A stretch of 64,000 bases of DNA from Collinsella sp. (GCA_019419625.1 DXZO01000069.1:4444-68443), one strand, 5' to 3'; numbered from the stretch's first letter, positions 9,002 through 17,957 are shown. The notes: generated from the letters alone by a model not told the origin. Numbers and translations are program-made.

Positions 9002-9180
9002 ACATCGCCGATCGGTCTGTCCGGGCCACCCAGGGGCATCCCCTTAAAAACGTCCTCGCACTTGAGGCCCGCTTATCCTGCTCCTTCGGAGCTGCGGATA
9101 AGCGGGCCTCGTGCTGCGGAATGTTTTTAAGGGGATGCCCCTGGGTGGCCCTATGGCAACGTGGCTAGCGATGTCTACAG
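8996..9180. repeat. Two-tier long palindrome, copy B (three arm levels)
   Basis: The outermost 13-bp arms CTGTAGACATCGC (8996-9008) and GCGATGTCTACAG (9168-9180) contain the thrB stop codon. The middle arms at 9023-9051 and 9123-9151 are a perfect 29-bp inverted repeat. Read on the minus strand, the box ATTCCGCAG, an inner arm, the tip GCAGCTCCGAAGGAGCA and the box CGAGGACG follow, matching copy A at boxes and tip only. It lies between the convergent genes thrB and engB. Confidence 0.9.
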
Positions 9181-9259
9181 GGACCCACACTTTGAAGGGG
9201 CGCCGGGCTGAAATTATGGCTTTTTATTGGTAGGGGCTCTTGCTAGACTGAAGCACTTA

Positions 9260-9856
9260 TTAGAGGCACGCCTCGGCAATGCGGCGCTTGAGCTCGTCGA
9301 TGCCCACACCGGTTTGGGAGCTTGTGATGATTACGTTTTCGGCCGGGACGTTGAGCTGCTTTTTGATGGCTGCTGCCTGGCGGGCCTGCTGGGTGCGGCT
9401 GAGCTTGTCGGCTTTGGTGAGGCAGACGATAAAGTTGAACTCGTTGCCCTGCAGGTAGTCGATCATGTCATGATCGAGCTTGCTGGGGTCGTGACGAATG
9501 TCAACCAGCGATACGACCAGGTTAAAGCTGCGCTCGGAGTCAAAGAAGTCGCCAATAAGCTCGGCCCAGCGGTCGCGCTCGGCCTTGGAGCGACGGGCGA
9601 AACCATAGCCCGGCAGGTCGACGAAGTGCACGTCGTCGGCCTCGAAGAAATTGATGTTGCTTGTCTTGCCCGGTGTGCTCGAAACCTTGACCAGGTTCTT
9701 GCGGCCAAAGAGCTTGTTCATAATCGACGACTTGCCCACATTGGAGCGGCCGACAAAGCTCACTTCGGGGCAGGTGGACTCGGGAATCTGCGAAACCTTG
9801 CCGTAGCTGGCGACGAACTTGGCAAGCTGGTAGTTAATGGAATCGGCCATGGACAC
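9260..9856 (-). CDS. engB: Ribosome biogenesis GTP-binding protein YsxC/EngB
   Basis: This 198-residue TRAFAC GTPase acts late in assembly of the large ribosomal subunit. G1 is GRSNVGKS (36-43), G2 is the TPGKT loop, G3 is DLPG (80-83) followed by YGFARRSKAERDRW, and G4 is TKAD. It is leftward and follows mtnN by 32 bp, so the two are probably cotranscribed. Convergence with thrB across palindrome B separates the two transcription units. Confidence 0.95.
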   Translation of the reverse strand: MSMADSINYQLAKFVASYGKVSQIPESTCPEVSFVGRSNVGKSSIMNKLFGRKNLVKVSSTPGKTSNINFFEADDVHFVDLPGYGFARRSKAERDRWAELIGDFFDSERSFNLVVSLVDIRHDPSKLDHDMIDYLQGNEFNFIVCLTKADKLSRTQQARQAAAIKKQLNVPAENVIITSSQTGVGIDELKRRIAEACL

Positions 9857-9888
9857 TCCTTGGTCGTAGGTTCTTACAAAAGAGCGCG

Positions 9889-10629
9889 CTATTGCGCGGC
9901 GGCAATGCGGCGGACGATATCGAGCGTGATGTTACTTGCGACACGCGCGTACTCAAACAGATCGAACTCTCGATCGCAAATTGCATCGTACGCCTCGTCA
10001 CAATTATCGCTGATAGCGCGCAACACCAGGCAATCGACACCATTTTTGGTTGCGACATGAGCAATCGCCGCGCCCTCCATGCCGACACAATCGGCATGTG
10101 TCGCTTCGATAGCGTCGTTACGCATGGCGGCGCCCGTCACAAAGCGGTTACCCGTGGCAATCGTGCCGACCAAGAACTGTTTGGTGCCCTCGCTCGAAGC
10201 GACTGCATTTGTCGAAGCGTCAACGAACCCACGCTCAGCAAGCACGTCGACGGCAATATCGACCAGCGCGGACGTCGAACCAAACTCCTCAAGCCCCGGT
10301 GCGGACTCGGCGATAAGCGCGGTATCGGTATCCAGATAGCGCAGGCGTTTGCCAATGACCACGTCGTCGATATGGAGCTTGGGGTTCAAACCGCCCGCAA
10401 TGCCCGAAAACACAACAGCCTGCGGAGCATACTTGCTAATGAGGTGCTGTGTTGCAGCGGCGGCGTTCACCGTGCCCATGCCCGCCGTTGTGGCGACAAC
10501 TGTCAGGCCATCGAGCTCGCCGCTCACAACGGTCAAGCCTGCCTCCCGTGCCTCGCAAACGTCGCTCAGCTCTTCCTTAATCTGCATGATCTCTTTTTCG
10601 AGCGCACCGATAATCGCGATGGTAGCCAT
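9889..10629 (-). CDS. mtnN: 5'-methylthioadenosine/S-adenosylhomocysteine nucleosidase
   Basis: The protein hydrolyses MTA and SAH to adenine plus the thioribose products, recycling by-products of SAM chemistry and polyamine synthesis. I start at ATG 10629 (MATIAIIGALEKEI) after GGGGA; the longer TTG start at 10641 adds only four residues. The catalytic glutamate region GALEKEI, the VGMEGAAIAH motif and the RAISDNCDE motif with the catalytic Asp are present. At 246 residues it is slightly longer than the usual 230. Confidence 0.93.
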   Translation of the reverse strand: MATIAIIGALEKEIMQIKEELSDVCEAREAGLTVVSGELDGLTVVATTAGMGTVNAAAATQHLISKYAPQAVVFSGIAGGLNPKLHIDDVVIGKRLRYLDTDTALIAESAPGLEEFGSTSALVDIAVDVLAERGFVDASTNAVASSEGTKQFLVGTIATGNRFVTGAAMRNDAIEATHADCVGMEGAAIAHVATKNGVDCLVLRAISDNCDEAYDAICDREFDLFEYARVASNITLDIVRRIAAAQ

Positions 10630-10707
10630 ACCATTCCCCAAACCTATACAAAATTCTCAACCACGGTATGGTACCAGCATTTTGTTTGACCTCGCCAAAC
10701 GAACACG

Positions 10708-10896
10708 CTAAGCCAGTGCAGCTCGCGTATCAAACAGCGCCTTTGCAATCGCGGCCGTAACCTCGCTCGAGCGGTCGCTCCACGGCATCGATGTCATGAC
10801 GCTCATGACATAGGTACGGCCATCGATGTCGATAAGGCCCGCATCGCATGTCGAATAGCAACCATCCTCGCTAATCCAGCCTGCCTTGTTGCACAT
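10708..10896 (-). pseudogene. C-terminal remnant of a class A beta-lactamase-like serine hydrolase
   Basis: The 62 residues starting CNKAGWISEDGCYSTCDAG fit the final part of beta-lactamase-like serine hydrolases, with NKAGW in place of the KTG triad and a following GRTYVMSVMT strand. The Ser-x-x-Lys nucleophile region is absent. Immediately upstream the frame runs into TGA within ten codons and then into the 3' end of pflA. I therefore read it as the tail of a gene that lost its 5' part. Confidence 0.7.
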
Positions 10897-10927
10897 CTTA
10901 AAGGGTAGTCAATTTGGGACGGGCTTG

Positions 10928-11746
10928 TTAGCCAATGGCCGACCTGAGCTCCGCACGGCGCTTTTTCATGCCGGCCATGACGGCGTTGCGCAGCTCGGGC
11001 ATGCGTGCGGTATCCATCTGGGGCACGCCCTCGAGCTTATAGGGAATACCCAGTTGCTCGTACTTGACGACACCCATCGTGTGATACGGCAGCATTTCCA
11101 GGCCCACCACGTTGTGCCATGGAGCGATGAGGCGACCGAGCTTCTCGCACTCCTCCACCGTGTCGGTAATGCCCGGCACCACCACGTGGCGAATAACAAC
11201 CTTGATCTTGCGACGTGCAAGCTCATCGCCAAACGCCAAGATGCGTGCGGGATCGCAACCGGTCAGCTTTTTATGCTCGACCGGGTCGGCATGCTTAATA
11301 TCGAGCAGTACCATGTCGGTCTCGTTGAGCACGGCATCGAACTTCTCCGGATGCTTGGGATCAAATGCATAGCCACAGCTATCTAGGCAGGTATGCACAC
11401 GGCCATCGGGATTGTTGTGCATTGCACGGAACAGGTCGGCCAAAAACTCGGGCTGCAGGAGCGGTTCGCCACCCGAAACGGTAATGCCGCCGCTACGGTA
11501 GAACTCATGGTTGCTCTGGAACTCGTCCATGAGATGCTCGACGGTCACCATCGTGCCGCCGTTAACAGACCAGGTATCGGGATTGTGGCAATACGCGCAG
11601 CGCATGGGACAGCCCTGAACAAACACCACAAAGCGGATGCCGGGTCCGTCGACCGTTCCCATCGTCTCGATCGAATGCACGCGACCCAGGGCATACGCAG
11701 AGTCCTCGGGATGAGCATCCACACCCTCAAGCGTCATCTCAGCCAT
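10928..11746 (-). CDS. pflA: Pyruvate formate-lyase activating enzyme
   Basis: This radical SAM enzyme installs the glycyl radical on PFL. The 272-residue protein carries the cluster motif CPMRCAYC with Cys46, Cys50 and Cys53 (CxxxCxxC). A GGEPLLQ motif and the family start SIETMGTVDGPGIRFVVF are also present. Its target here is unusual because the radical glycine is on a separate small protein encoded at 13227-13478. It is leftward, downstream of the DegV gene by 187 bp. Confidence 0.95.
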   Translation of the reverse strand: MAEMTLEGVDAHPEDSAYALGRVHSIETMGTVDGPGIRFVVFVQGCPMRCAYCHNPDTWSVNGGTMVTVEHLMDEFQSNHEFYRSGGITVSGGEPLLQPEFLADLFRAMHNNPDGRVHTCLDSCGYAFDPKHPEKFDAVLNETDMVLLDIKHADPVEHKKLTGCDPARILAFGDELARRKIKVVIRHVVVPGITDTVEECEKLGRLIAPWHNVVGLEMLPYHTMGVVKYEQLGIPYKLEGVPQMDTARMPELRNAVMAGMKKRRAELRSAIG

Positions 11747-11859
11747 TCCCGCAACCTTGCCTCTCTTTGGTTTTTGTCAATTAAAATGCCAGAGCCATTC
11801 TAGCCCATACGCCTGATGGCGAAACGGTTTAGCGGTCAATTTGATCGTCCTATTTGACT

Positions 11860-11915
11860 CCACGCAAAAGCGGCGGGAAGGTCGTCACAACCCGCTCGCC
11901 GCCGAAGCAATAGAA
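11860..11915 (-). terminator. Imperfect terminator between degV and pflA
   Basis: On the minus strand GCGGCGAGCGGG, a loop and CCCGCCGC are followed by TTTTGCG, directly after the degV-family stop. The stem has a three-base bulge. It would separate degV from pflA transcription. Confidence 0.5.
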
Positions 11916-11933
11916 ATTGATAGACGCCAGGCC

Positions 11934-12788
11934 CTACGCCTTAAGCGTAAGCACCGCGCCAAAGGCGGTCGGGCCGCAGTGGCTCGAGATGACGCCGCCG
12001 ACCTGAGTCCAGGTAACGTCCTTAAAGCCCAGGTCGTGCGCATAGACTTCCATATCGTCGCGCAGCTCCTCGGAAAGGCCCACTGAATACGCCAAACCAA
12101 TGTGCGAGTAATCAATATCGCCCTTCGCAACCATGTGGTCAATAAAGGCACGGGCACATTTGAGCATAGAGCCGCGGAGCTTCTTGGTCGCCACGAATTT
12201 GCCACCCGTTACCTCAATGCAGGGCTTAATCTTGAGCAGATGGGCGCCAAGAAACGCGACGTTGGACAAGCGACCACCCGCCTTAAGGAAGGCAAGGTCC
12301 GTAGGAACAAAGCCCAGCAGCACGCGGTCCATCACCGAATTGGTAAAGGCGAAAATCTCGTCGACGGTGGCATCCGGATGGGCTTCGATATACTTGGCGG
12401 TCTCAACGGCGACAAGCGACTGGCCCACCGACACAAAGCGCGTATCCATGGAGAAGACGTAATCGTGGCCCTTTGCCGCAATCTTCGACGACTGATGTGA
12501 GCAGGTCGTAACCTCGGAATACGCAAGATGCAAAATGGTCGCATCGGGCCGCTCGGCGTGGATGCGGTCGTACACATGCGCAAAATCCGCCGGCGAGCAA
12601 CCGCTGGTCTTGGGCATCACACCAAACTCGTTGCAGCGCGAGTAAATCTCAAGCGGGTCGATCGATCCGTCTTCGACGGTCTCGTCACCAATCGTGACAT
12701 GCATGGGCACGCGCACGATGCCATAGCGCTCGCAGAGCTCCGGCGTCACATCCGAACCAGACTCAACCACGATTACGTACTTGCCCAT
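11934..12788 (-). CDS. DegV-family fatty-acid-binding protein
   Basis: DegV/FakB proteins bind a fatty acid and can present it to the kinase FakA; the role of this copy is unknown. I start at ATG 12788 (MGKYVIVVESGSDV), which gives 284 residues, the usual size; ATG 12794 adds two more, and an ORF from 12893 would add 35. Motifs include SGSDVTPELCERYGI, KTSGCSPADF (the fatty-acid carboxylate loop) and the LAYSEVTTCSHQSS strand. No FakA is visible in this window. Confidence 0.85.
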   Translation of the reverse strand: MGKYVIVVESGSDVTPELCERYGIVRVPMHVTIGDETVEDGSIDPLEIYSRCNEFGVMPKTSGCSPADFAHVYDRIHAERPDATILHLAYSEVTTCSHQSSKIAAKGHDYVFSMDTRFVSVGQSLVAVETAKYIEAHPDATVDEIFAFTNSVMDRVLLGFVPTDLAFLKAGGRLSNVAFLGAHLLKIKPCIEVTGGKFVATKKLRGSMLKCARAFIDHMVAKGDIDYSHIGLAYSVGLSEELRDDMEVYAHDLGFKDVTWTQVGGVISSHCGPTAFGAVLTLKA

Positions 12789-12977
12789 TATCATCACAAC
12801 CCATCTCGACGTTGGCTTTTGAATATGTGACGCACGTCCGCCGTCCTGCTGCAGAACGGCCTCCAAGCGCCAAAGAGACGCCGCCCCTTGCACACAACAA
12901 AGGACAGCGTCTCCCTGGAAAACTCCGTGCTTATCTGAGATTCTACACGGTTTATTAAGGAGTGTTACTTATTCCGC

Positions 12978-13007
12978 AAACGGTAGCTATACGCGATAAA
13001 CGGTAGC
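12978..13007. promoter_or_regulatory. Direct repeat AAACGGTAGC x2 upstream of degV
   Basis: AAACGGTAGC occurs at 12978-12987 and 12998-13007, a 20-bp period, about 190-220 bp upstream of the DegV gene. The core CGGTAG also appears in the reverse of the ACCGTTCAC motif near the lac genes. The regulator is unknown. Confidence 0.35.
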
Positions 13008-13049
13008 AAGCAAGAATCCAGAACGCTCAACCCATTAGGAGAGTTCCGC

Positions 13050-13230
13050 CTAAAGGGTGACTACACAGGACCCCGCCGGGGCTGTTTGGGCTACCTCCCA
13101 AAATATTCCGCAGGACGCAAGAAGCCCTCGCCGCACGAAGTGCGCAGCGAGGGCTTCTTGCATGTCCGAGGACGTTTTGGGAGGTAGCCCAAACAGCCCC
13201 GGCGATCCTGCGGGAGTTAAACCCCTTTAG
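13050..13230. repeat. Two-tier long palindrome, copy C
   Basis: A perfect 29-bp arm pair (13075-13103 and 13175-13203) is flanked by shorter arm segments CAGGA/TCCTG and CTAAAGGG/CCCTTTAG. The last of these (13223-13230) contains the grcA-like gene's stop codon. Inside are ATTCCGCAG, an inner arm GCAAGAAGCCCTCG with complement, the tip CCGCACGAAGTGCGCAG, an AT bulge and CGAGGACG. Boxes match copies A, B and D, and the tip matches D exactly. Confidence 0.92.
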
Positions 13231-13478
13231 AACTTGTCGTGGAATGTACGCGAAATGACCTCGTCCTGCTGCTCCTTGGTGAGCGTGTGGAAGTTCACGG
13301 CATAGCCGGAAACGCGGATGGTCAGCTGCGGGTACTTCTCGGGGTGAGCCTGAGCGTCGAGCAGCGTCTCACGGTTGAAGACGTTGATGTTCAGGTGGTG
13401 GCCACCCTTCTCGGCGTAAGCGTCGAGCATGTGGACCAGGTTATCGGCCTGAGTCTCGGAAACTTCAGAAACCTTCAT
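13227..13478 (-). CDS. Stand-alone glycyl-radical subunit of pyruvate formate-lyase
   Basis: This 83-residue protein matches the C-terminal end of PFL and GrcA/Yfi[21 protein letters not shown], then RVSGYAV with radical Gly58, then a [13 protein letters not shown] tail. The start at 13478 follows AAGGAG with good spacing. In PFL this segment is normally part of the same chain, but the large gene 85 bp upstream stops before it. I infer that the two proteins assemble into one enzyme and that this is not merely the spare part that E. coli GrcA is. The 20 N-terminal residues ([10 protein letters not shown] and on) have no clear PFL equivalent and may dock the subunit. Confidence 0.9.
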   Translation of the reverse strand: MKVSEVSETQADNLVHMLDAYAEKGGHHLNINVFNRETLLDAQAHPEKYPQLTIRVSGYAVNFHTLTKEQQDEVISRTFHDKF

Positions 13479-13501
13479 AATGTGTCTCCTTCGATTGATA
13501 G

Positions 13502-13561
13502 GCGCCGGCCGAAACCGGCGCACTAATCAGTAATCGTTATTGTTAGTATAGCACTAACAAT
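13502..13561. promoter_or_regulatory. Two hairpins in the gap between the PFL pieces
   Basis: ATTGTTAGT (13539-13547) and ACTAACAAT (13553-13561) form a 9-bp palindrome 2 bp past the large-subunit stop. GCGCCGG (13502-13508) and CCGGCGC (13515-13521) form a GC-rich stem just before the small subunit's ribosome-binding site. No T-run follows either stem, so processing, stability or partial attenuation is more likely than full termination. Confidence 0.7.
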
Positions 13562-13563
13562 AG

Positions 13564-15615
13564 TTACTCGCCCAGCTGATCAAGGTCGATATCGCCAAAG
13601 AACACCTGGTCCTCCTTGCCGAGCGCACTCGGGATGATGGAGAAGGTGTTGGAGATGCCGTCCTGAGCATCGCGGAACGGGAGCTTGGAAACCGAAGACA
13701 GCGAAGCGATGGCGCCGTGGCTATCGCGCTTGTGCATGGGGTTAGCACCCGGGGCGAACGGCTGGCCAGCCTTGCGGCCGTCGGGCGTGGAGCCGGTCTT
13801 CTTACCGTACACGACGTTGGAGGTAATGGTCAGAACCGAGGTCGTGGGCACGGAGTTGCGGTAGGTGTCGTTCATGCGGATGTACTCCATGAACTGGTGC
13901 ACAACGTCGTGAGCGATCTGGTCGACGCGGTCGTCGTCGTTACCGTACTTGGGGAACTCGCCCTCGGTCTCGAAGTCGACGATGATGCCGTTCTCGTCAC
14001 GGACGGGGTGGACCTTGGCGTACTTGATAGCGGACAGGGAGTCGGCCACGACGGAAAGGCCAGCGATGCCCGTAGCGAACCAGCGGTGCACGTGCTTGTC
14101 GTGCAGAGCCATCTGGATGCGCTCGTAGCAATACTTGTCGTGCATGTAGTGGATGATGTTCAACGAGTTGACGTACACGCCAGCGAGCCACTTCATCATG
14201 TCGTTGTACTTGGCCACAACGTCGTCGTAATCAAGCGTGTCGCCCTCGACGGCGCGGTACTTGGGGCCGACCTGCTTCTTGGAGACCTCGTCAACACCGC
14301 CGTTGAGTGCATACAGCAGGCACTTGGCCAGGTTGGCACGGGCGCCGAAGAACTGCATCTCCTTGCCGATGCGCATGGAGGACACGCAGCAGGCGATGCC
14401 GTAGTCGTCGCCGTGATAGACGCGCATGAGGTCGTCGTTCTCGTACTGGATCGAGGAGCTGGCGACGGAAGTCTTGGCGCAGAACTTCTTGAAGTTCTCG
14501 GGCAGACGGGTCGACCACAGAACGGTCATGTTGGGCTCGGGGCTGGTGCCCATGTTCTCGAGCGTGTGCAGGTAGCGGTAGCTCATCTTGGTAACGAGCG
14601 TACGGCCGTCAACACCCATGCCGCCGATGGACTCGGTGACCCACTGCGGATCGCCGGTAAACAGGGCCTGGTACTCGGGGGTACGGGCAAACTTGACCAT
14701 GCGGAGCTTCATGATGAAGTGATCCACGAACTCCTGGATCTGCTCCTCGGTGAAGGTACCGTTGGCAAGGTCGCGCTCAGCGTAGATGTCGATGAACGTG
14801 GAGGTACGGCCGATGGACATAGCGGCGCCGTTCTGCTCCTTGACGGAAGCGAGGTAGGCGAAGTACATCCACTGGATGGCCTCCTGCGTGTTGGTAGCAG
14901 GGTTGGAAATATCGAAACCATAGGTCTCGGCCATCATCTTGAGCTCGCCGAGGGCGCGGATCTGCTCCTGCAGCTCCTCGCGATCGCGGATGTTGTCGGC
15001 GGTCATGACCGTCGGGGTGGAAGCCTTCTGGGCCTCCTTGTCCTTGATCAGGTAGTCGACGCCGTACAGGGCAACACGACGGTAGTCGCCGATGATGCGG
15101 CCGCGGCCATAGCCATCGGGCAGACCGGTGATGATGTGAGCCGAGCGGCAAGCACGCATCTCGGGGGTGTAGACATCGAAGACGCCAGCGTTGTGGGTCT
15201 TGCGCTCGAAGGTGTAGCGCTCGACAACGTTCTCGTCGACCTTATAGCCGTGCTGGCTGGCTGCCTGGCAAGCGATGCGGATACCACCGTTGACGTGCAG
15301 CGCGCGCTTGAGCGGCTTGTCAGTCTGAAGACCGACGATGGTCTCCTTCTCGCGATGGGCGTTATCGATGTAGCCAGCGGGGTGGCTCACGATACCCGTG
15401 ACGGTCTTGGTGTCCATATCGAGGACGCCGCCCTGCTCGCGCTCCTTGAGCAGCAGGTCGAGAACCTCGCCCCACAGCTCCTTGGTACGCTCGGTCGGGC
15501 CGGCGAGGAACGACTCGTCGCCCTCGTAGGGGGTGTAGTTCTTCTGGATGAAGTCTCGGACGTCAACCTCTCCCGTCCAGATGCCTTCCTTGAAGCCTTC
15601 CCATGCCTCCTGCAT
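13564..15615 (-). CDS. pflB: Pyruvate formate-lyase catalytic body lacking the glycyl-radical domain
   Basis: Formate C-acetyltransferase cleaves pyruvate with CoA to acetyl-CoA and formate. The 683-residue chain aligns by eye with PFL from its N-terminus ([20 protein letters not shown] region) through the active-site pair in [13 protein letters not shown]. It stops at [20 protein letters not shown], where the family continues for about 70 more residues to the RVSGYAV radical loop. That missing end is encoded by the next gene in another frame with its own ribosome-binding site. A GGAG lies about 12 bp before the start. There is no sign of decay within the chain. Confidence 0.92.
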   Translation of the reverse strand: MQEAWEGFKEGIWTGEVDVRDFIQKNYTPYEGDESFLAGPTERTKELWGEVLDLLLKEREQGGVLDMDTKTVTGIVSHPAGYIDNAHREKETIVGLQTDKPLKRALHVNGGIRIACQAASQHGYKVDENVVERYTFERKTHNAGVFDVYTPEMRACRSAHIITGLPDGYGRGRIIGDYRRVALYGVDYLIKDKEAQKASTPTVMTADNIRDREELQEQIRALGELKMMAETYGFDISNPATNTQEAIQWMYFAYLASVKEQNGAAMSIGRTSTFIDIYAERDLANGTFTEEQIQEFVDHFIMKLRMVKFARTPEYQALFTGDPQWVTESIGGMGVDGRTLVTKMSYRYLHTLENMGTSPEPNMTVLWSTRLPENFKKFCAKTSVASSSIQYENDDLMRVYHGDDYGIACCVSSMRIGKEMQFFGARANLAKCLLYALNGGVDEVSKKQVGPKYRAVEGDTLDYDDVVAKYNDMMKWLAGVYVNSLNIIHYMHDKYCYERIQMALHDKHVHRWFATGIAGLSVVADSLSAIKYAKVHPVRDENGIIVDFETEGEFPKYGNDDDRVDQIAHDVVHQFMEYIRMNDTYRNSVPTTSVLTITSNVVYGKKTGSTPDGRKAGQPFAPGANPMHKRDSHGAIASLSSVSKLPFRDAQDGISNTFSIIPSALGKEDQVFFGDIDLDQLGE

Positions 15616-16085
15616 TGTGTAACCACGCTCCTAGTTACGTGTAATGCGGCGCTCTCTCACACCGCTGCTTATTGAATTCTTGAATTATCGGCTTGCACTA
15701 CCGGCTTCTTCCGTTCTTCACCACACGTTGGTACAGGGAAAAACGTTTGTCCACCTTGGAACTGCAACCCAAAACCCAAGATTTCACCCGTTTGAGAAGG
15801 ATAACATAGCCACCCCCTTCATCAGGGCTGTTATATGTTTCTTTTTTTATACCATTAGTGCGTTTTTAACAAATCCGCAGGAAATGCGAGCGCGAACAAC
15901 TACCGTTCACCGATTTGTTTGGTATTTTTCCTTGCCTTTGTACGACGTTCACTCTAGCTGTTATGCCAGTTTTAGCAGGGTAAAGTGTCCCAGAGACCCC
16001 GCAGAAACTGCAGGGCGGCCACGGGATTTCCCCCGGGACCGCCCTATGGCATGGTTAGTTATTTAGCTTTGATTGCCGCTTGGCA
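15616..16085. promoter_or_regulatory. Long pfl upstream region with ACCGTTCAC motif and a hairpin
   Basis: About 470 bp separate pflB from the next gene. GAACAACTACCGTTCAC at 15894-15910 recurs exactly upstream of lacA (42597-42613). AT-rich tracts at 15836-15875 could hold the pfl promoter. At about 16013-16046 AGGGCGGCCACGGGA and its inverted partner form a hairpin downstream of the permease gene. I see no convincing Rex (TTGTGAA) or FNR (TTGAT) site. Confidence 0.5.
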
Positions 16086-17099
16086 TTAGGCGGCTGCGGC
16101 GGCCTTGTCGGTCGTTGCCTTGCTGTGGCCCTGACCCTCAAAATGCTTGTAGCACCAGCTGGTGACCAGCGGAGTCAAAATAGCCGTAACGATTGCGCAG
16201 GCAGCGACCTGTGCCGTGGCCGTTGCGAGCACCGCACCGCCGTACATGGCCCCGTTGACGCTTGCCATGGCAGCAGGCGTGGCCACATTGGCTCCGGCGC
16301 AGCTCGAAATGGCCGCACCTGCGACACCCGTACCGCCCGTGAGCTTATCGACCGCGATGACGGGAATTGCAAAGACTACCGAGCAGATCACGCCGAGCAG
16401 GATGCCGGGAAGACCACCGTTGATAAGCTGGCCAAAGGTCATGGTCGAGCCCATGGCAAAGAAGACGAGCACGATGATGGCGGAAAGTGCCGGTGCCATC
16501 ATCTTCTTAAAGCTGGGGAAGAGGTTACCCAGGATAATGCCGACGACGATCGGCAGGATGGCGCCCACGAGCGACCAACCGATCGGAGCCTGACCGGCAG
16601 CGCCGAGCACGATCATCGTGACCGGAGGGCCGACAACCAGCGTGGTGATGGCGACAGCGCCACGCTCGGCCTCGTTGCCCATGGTACCCATCAGTCCGGC
16701 GTACATAGCGTTGTTGGCACCCGTGCAAGCGGCCAGCATCACCATGGCCGAGATACCAAACAGGTTGTCGTTGAACACATAAAGGATGAGCAGCGACACG
16801 GCAACGACCACGATCTGCTTGACGGCGATGATGATGGCGCCGCGGGCAGCGGCGGCAGGAGCGCTCTTAAACGAAATCGTCGTACCGACGATGAGCAAAA
16901 AAGCGCCAACAAGCGGGCCTGCGCCCTGCTGGGTCATGCCGAGCGTAAAGCTGCCGAGCGTTTTGAACAGGTCGGGGAACAGCGTGTTGAGCAGGCAGCC
17001 CAACAAAAGCGGCACCAAAATATTGGCACCCGGGATGGAGGACATCTTAAAGAACGGCTCCTTTGCCGCCGGCGCCTCCACCGCAGTCGATTCACTCAT
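16086..17099 (-). CDS. 2-keto-3-deoxygluconate permease family transporter
   Basis: This 337-residue membrane protein has about ten hydrophobic segments, and its sequence pattern fits KdgT-type permeases (ANILVPLLLGCLLNTLFP, AACTGANNAMYAGLMG, TGVAGAAISSCAGANVATPA). It would import 2-keto-3-deoxygluconate or a related acid with protons. I start at 17099 (MSESTAVEA) because AGGAG lies 6 bp upstream. It lies 108 bp downstream of a short-chain dehydrogenase gene on the same strand, an arrangement seen in hexuronate/pectin catabolism. Substrate is inferred. Confidence 0.8.
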   Translation of the reverse strand: MSESTAVEAPAAKEPFFKMSSIPGANILVPLLLGCLLNTLFPDLFKTLGSFTLGMTQQGAGPLVGAFLLIVGTTISFKSAPAAAARGAIIIAVKQIVVVAVSLLILYVFNDNLFGISAMVMLAACTGANNAMYAGLMGTMGNEAERGAVAITTLVVGPPVTMIVLGAAGQAPIGWSLVGAILPIVVGIILGNLFPSFKKMMAPALSAIIVLVFFAMGSTMTFGQLINGGLPGILLGVICSVVFAIPVIAVDKLTGGTGVAGAAISSCAGANVATPAAMASVNGAMYGGAVLATATAQVAACAIVTAILTPLVTSWCYKHFEGQGHSKATTDKAAAAA

Positions 17100-17207
17100 A
17101 TATATCTCCTTTGGATGCATGCGAATCGTAGCCGCACGCGCCTTTGTCAGAAAGAAGGCGACGGTCCCGAGTCGCAGGAGCCGTCGCCGAATTAACGTCG
17201 CGGGGTA

Positions 17208-17957
17208 TTACCCGTCCAGAACGATGCCACCGTCGCAGTCACCGATCTCGCCGTTCACGAAGCTAGCGAGGTCGGAAGCGAAGAAGAGCACCATCTGCGC
17301 AGGCTCGCTGGCCTGGGCGGCGCGGCCCAGAGGAATACCGTTGATGATGCGCTGAGAGTTCTCGTCAGAGAGAATCGAGGTCATATCGGTAAGGGTGAGC
17401 GACGGGCACACGGCGTTGCAGCGGACGCCAAACTTGCCGCCTTCCTTGGCGACTGCCTTGGTTAGACCGTTAACACCGGCTTTGGAGCTGGCGTAGGCAG
17501 CGGTGCCGAGCAGGCCGCCACCGATCTTGCCCGCTACGGAACTCACGTTGACGATAGTGCCGGCATGGGCCGCCTTAAAGTGCGGATACACGGCGTTCAT
17601 CATAGTGAAGGTACCGTTGAGGTTGATGTCGATGGTGCGACGCCACTCGGTGTCATCAATCTCGTCGAATTTCTTGGTGCTGATGACGCCAGCGCAGTTG
17701 ATCAGGATGTTGGTTTGCGGCAGGTCCGTAAAAATCTGCTCGACGGTCTCGCGTGCCTTGGGTGCATCGGCGACATCGAGCTGATAGAACTTGTTGCCCT
17801 CGCCAAGCTCGGCCACCGCGGCCTCGCCCTTAGCAGCGTTCCTTGCGATGAGCGCGACGTGTCCGCCGCCCGCAACGATGCCCTTGGCAATCTCGAGGCC
17901 AATGCCCTGAGTGCCGCCGGTAACGATCGCGGTTTTGCCCGTGAAGTCAAATGCCAT
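17208..17957 (-). CDS. Short-chain dehydrogenase/reductase (KduD-like)
   Basis: This 249-residue classical SDR has the cofactor motif TGGTQGIG (14-21), NCAGV, catalytic Ser in VSSVAG and YASSK. The C-terminus ends DGGIVLDG. The ARNAAKG segment after strand beta2 fits NADP(H) or NAD(H) use equally. Paired with a ketodeoxygluconate-type permease, it may act on 2-dehydro-3-deoxygluconate or a related hexonate, as KduD does. Annotation beyond SDR is by context. Confidence 0.85.
   Translation of the reverse strand: MAFDFTGKTAIVTGGTQGIGLEIAKGIVAGGGHVALIARNAAKGEAAVAELGEGNKFYQLDVADAPKARETVEQIFTDLPQTNILINCAGVISTKKFDEIDDTEWRRTIDINLNGTFTMMNAVYPHFKAAHAGTIVNVSSVAGKIGGGLLGTAAYASSKAGVNGLTKAVAKEGGKFGVRCNAVCPSLTLTDMTSILSDENSQRIINGIPLGRAAQASEPAQMVLFFASDLASFVNGEIGDCDGGIVLDG

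Noticed and set aside
13478..13564. The PFL split as a sequencing frameshift
   Set aside because: The two pieces are in different frames, separated by 85 bp of hairpins with a fresh ribosome-binding site; one indel could not join them. A larger assembly error is still possible and is listed as a refuter.
13717..15675. 652-residue open frame antisense to pflB
   Set aside because: It is Val/Gly/Leu/His-rich low-complexity translation of the opposite strand of a clear PFL gene, a GC-skew shadow.
15644..16066. 140-residue open frame in the pfl upstream region
   Set aside because: No ribosome-binding site, no recognisable family, and it overlaps AT-rich promoter-like sequence.
15616..16085. Rex or FNR box upstream of pflB
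   Set aside because: Only weak partial matches; no full TTGTGAA-N4-TTCACAA or TTGAT-N4-ATCAA palindrome.
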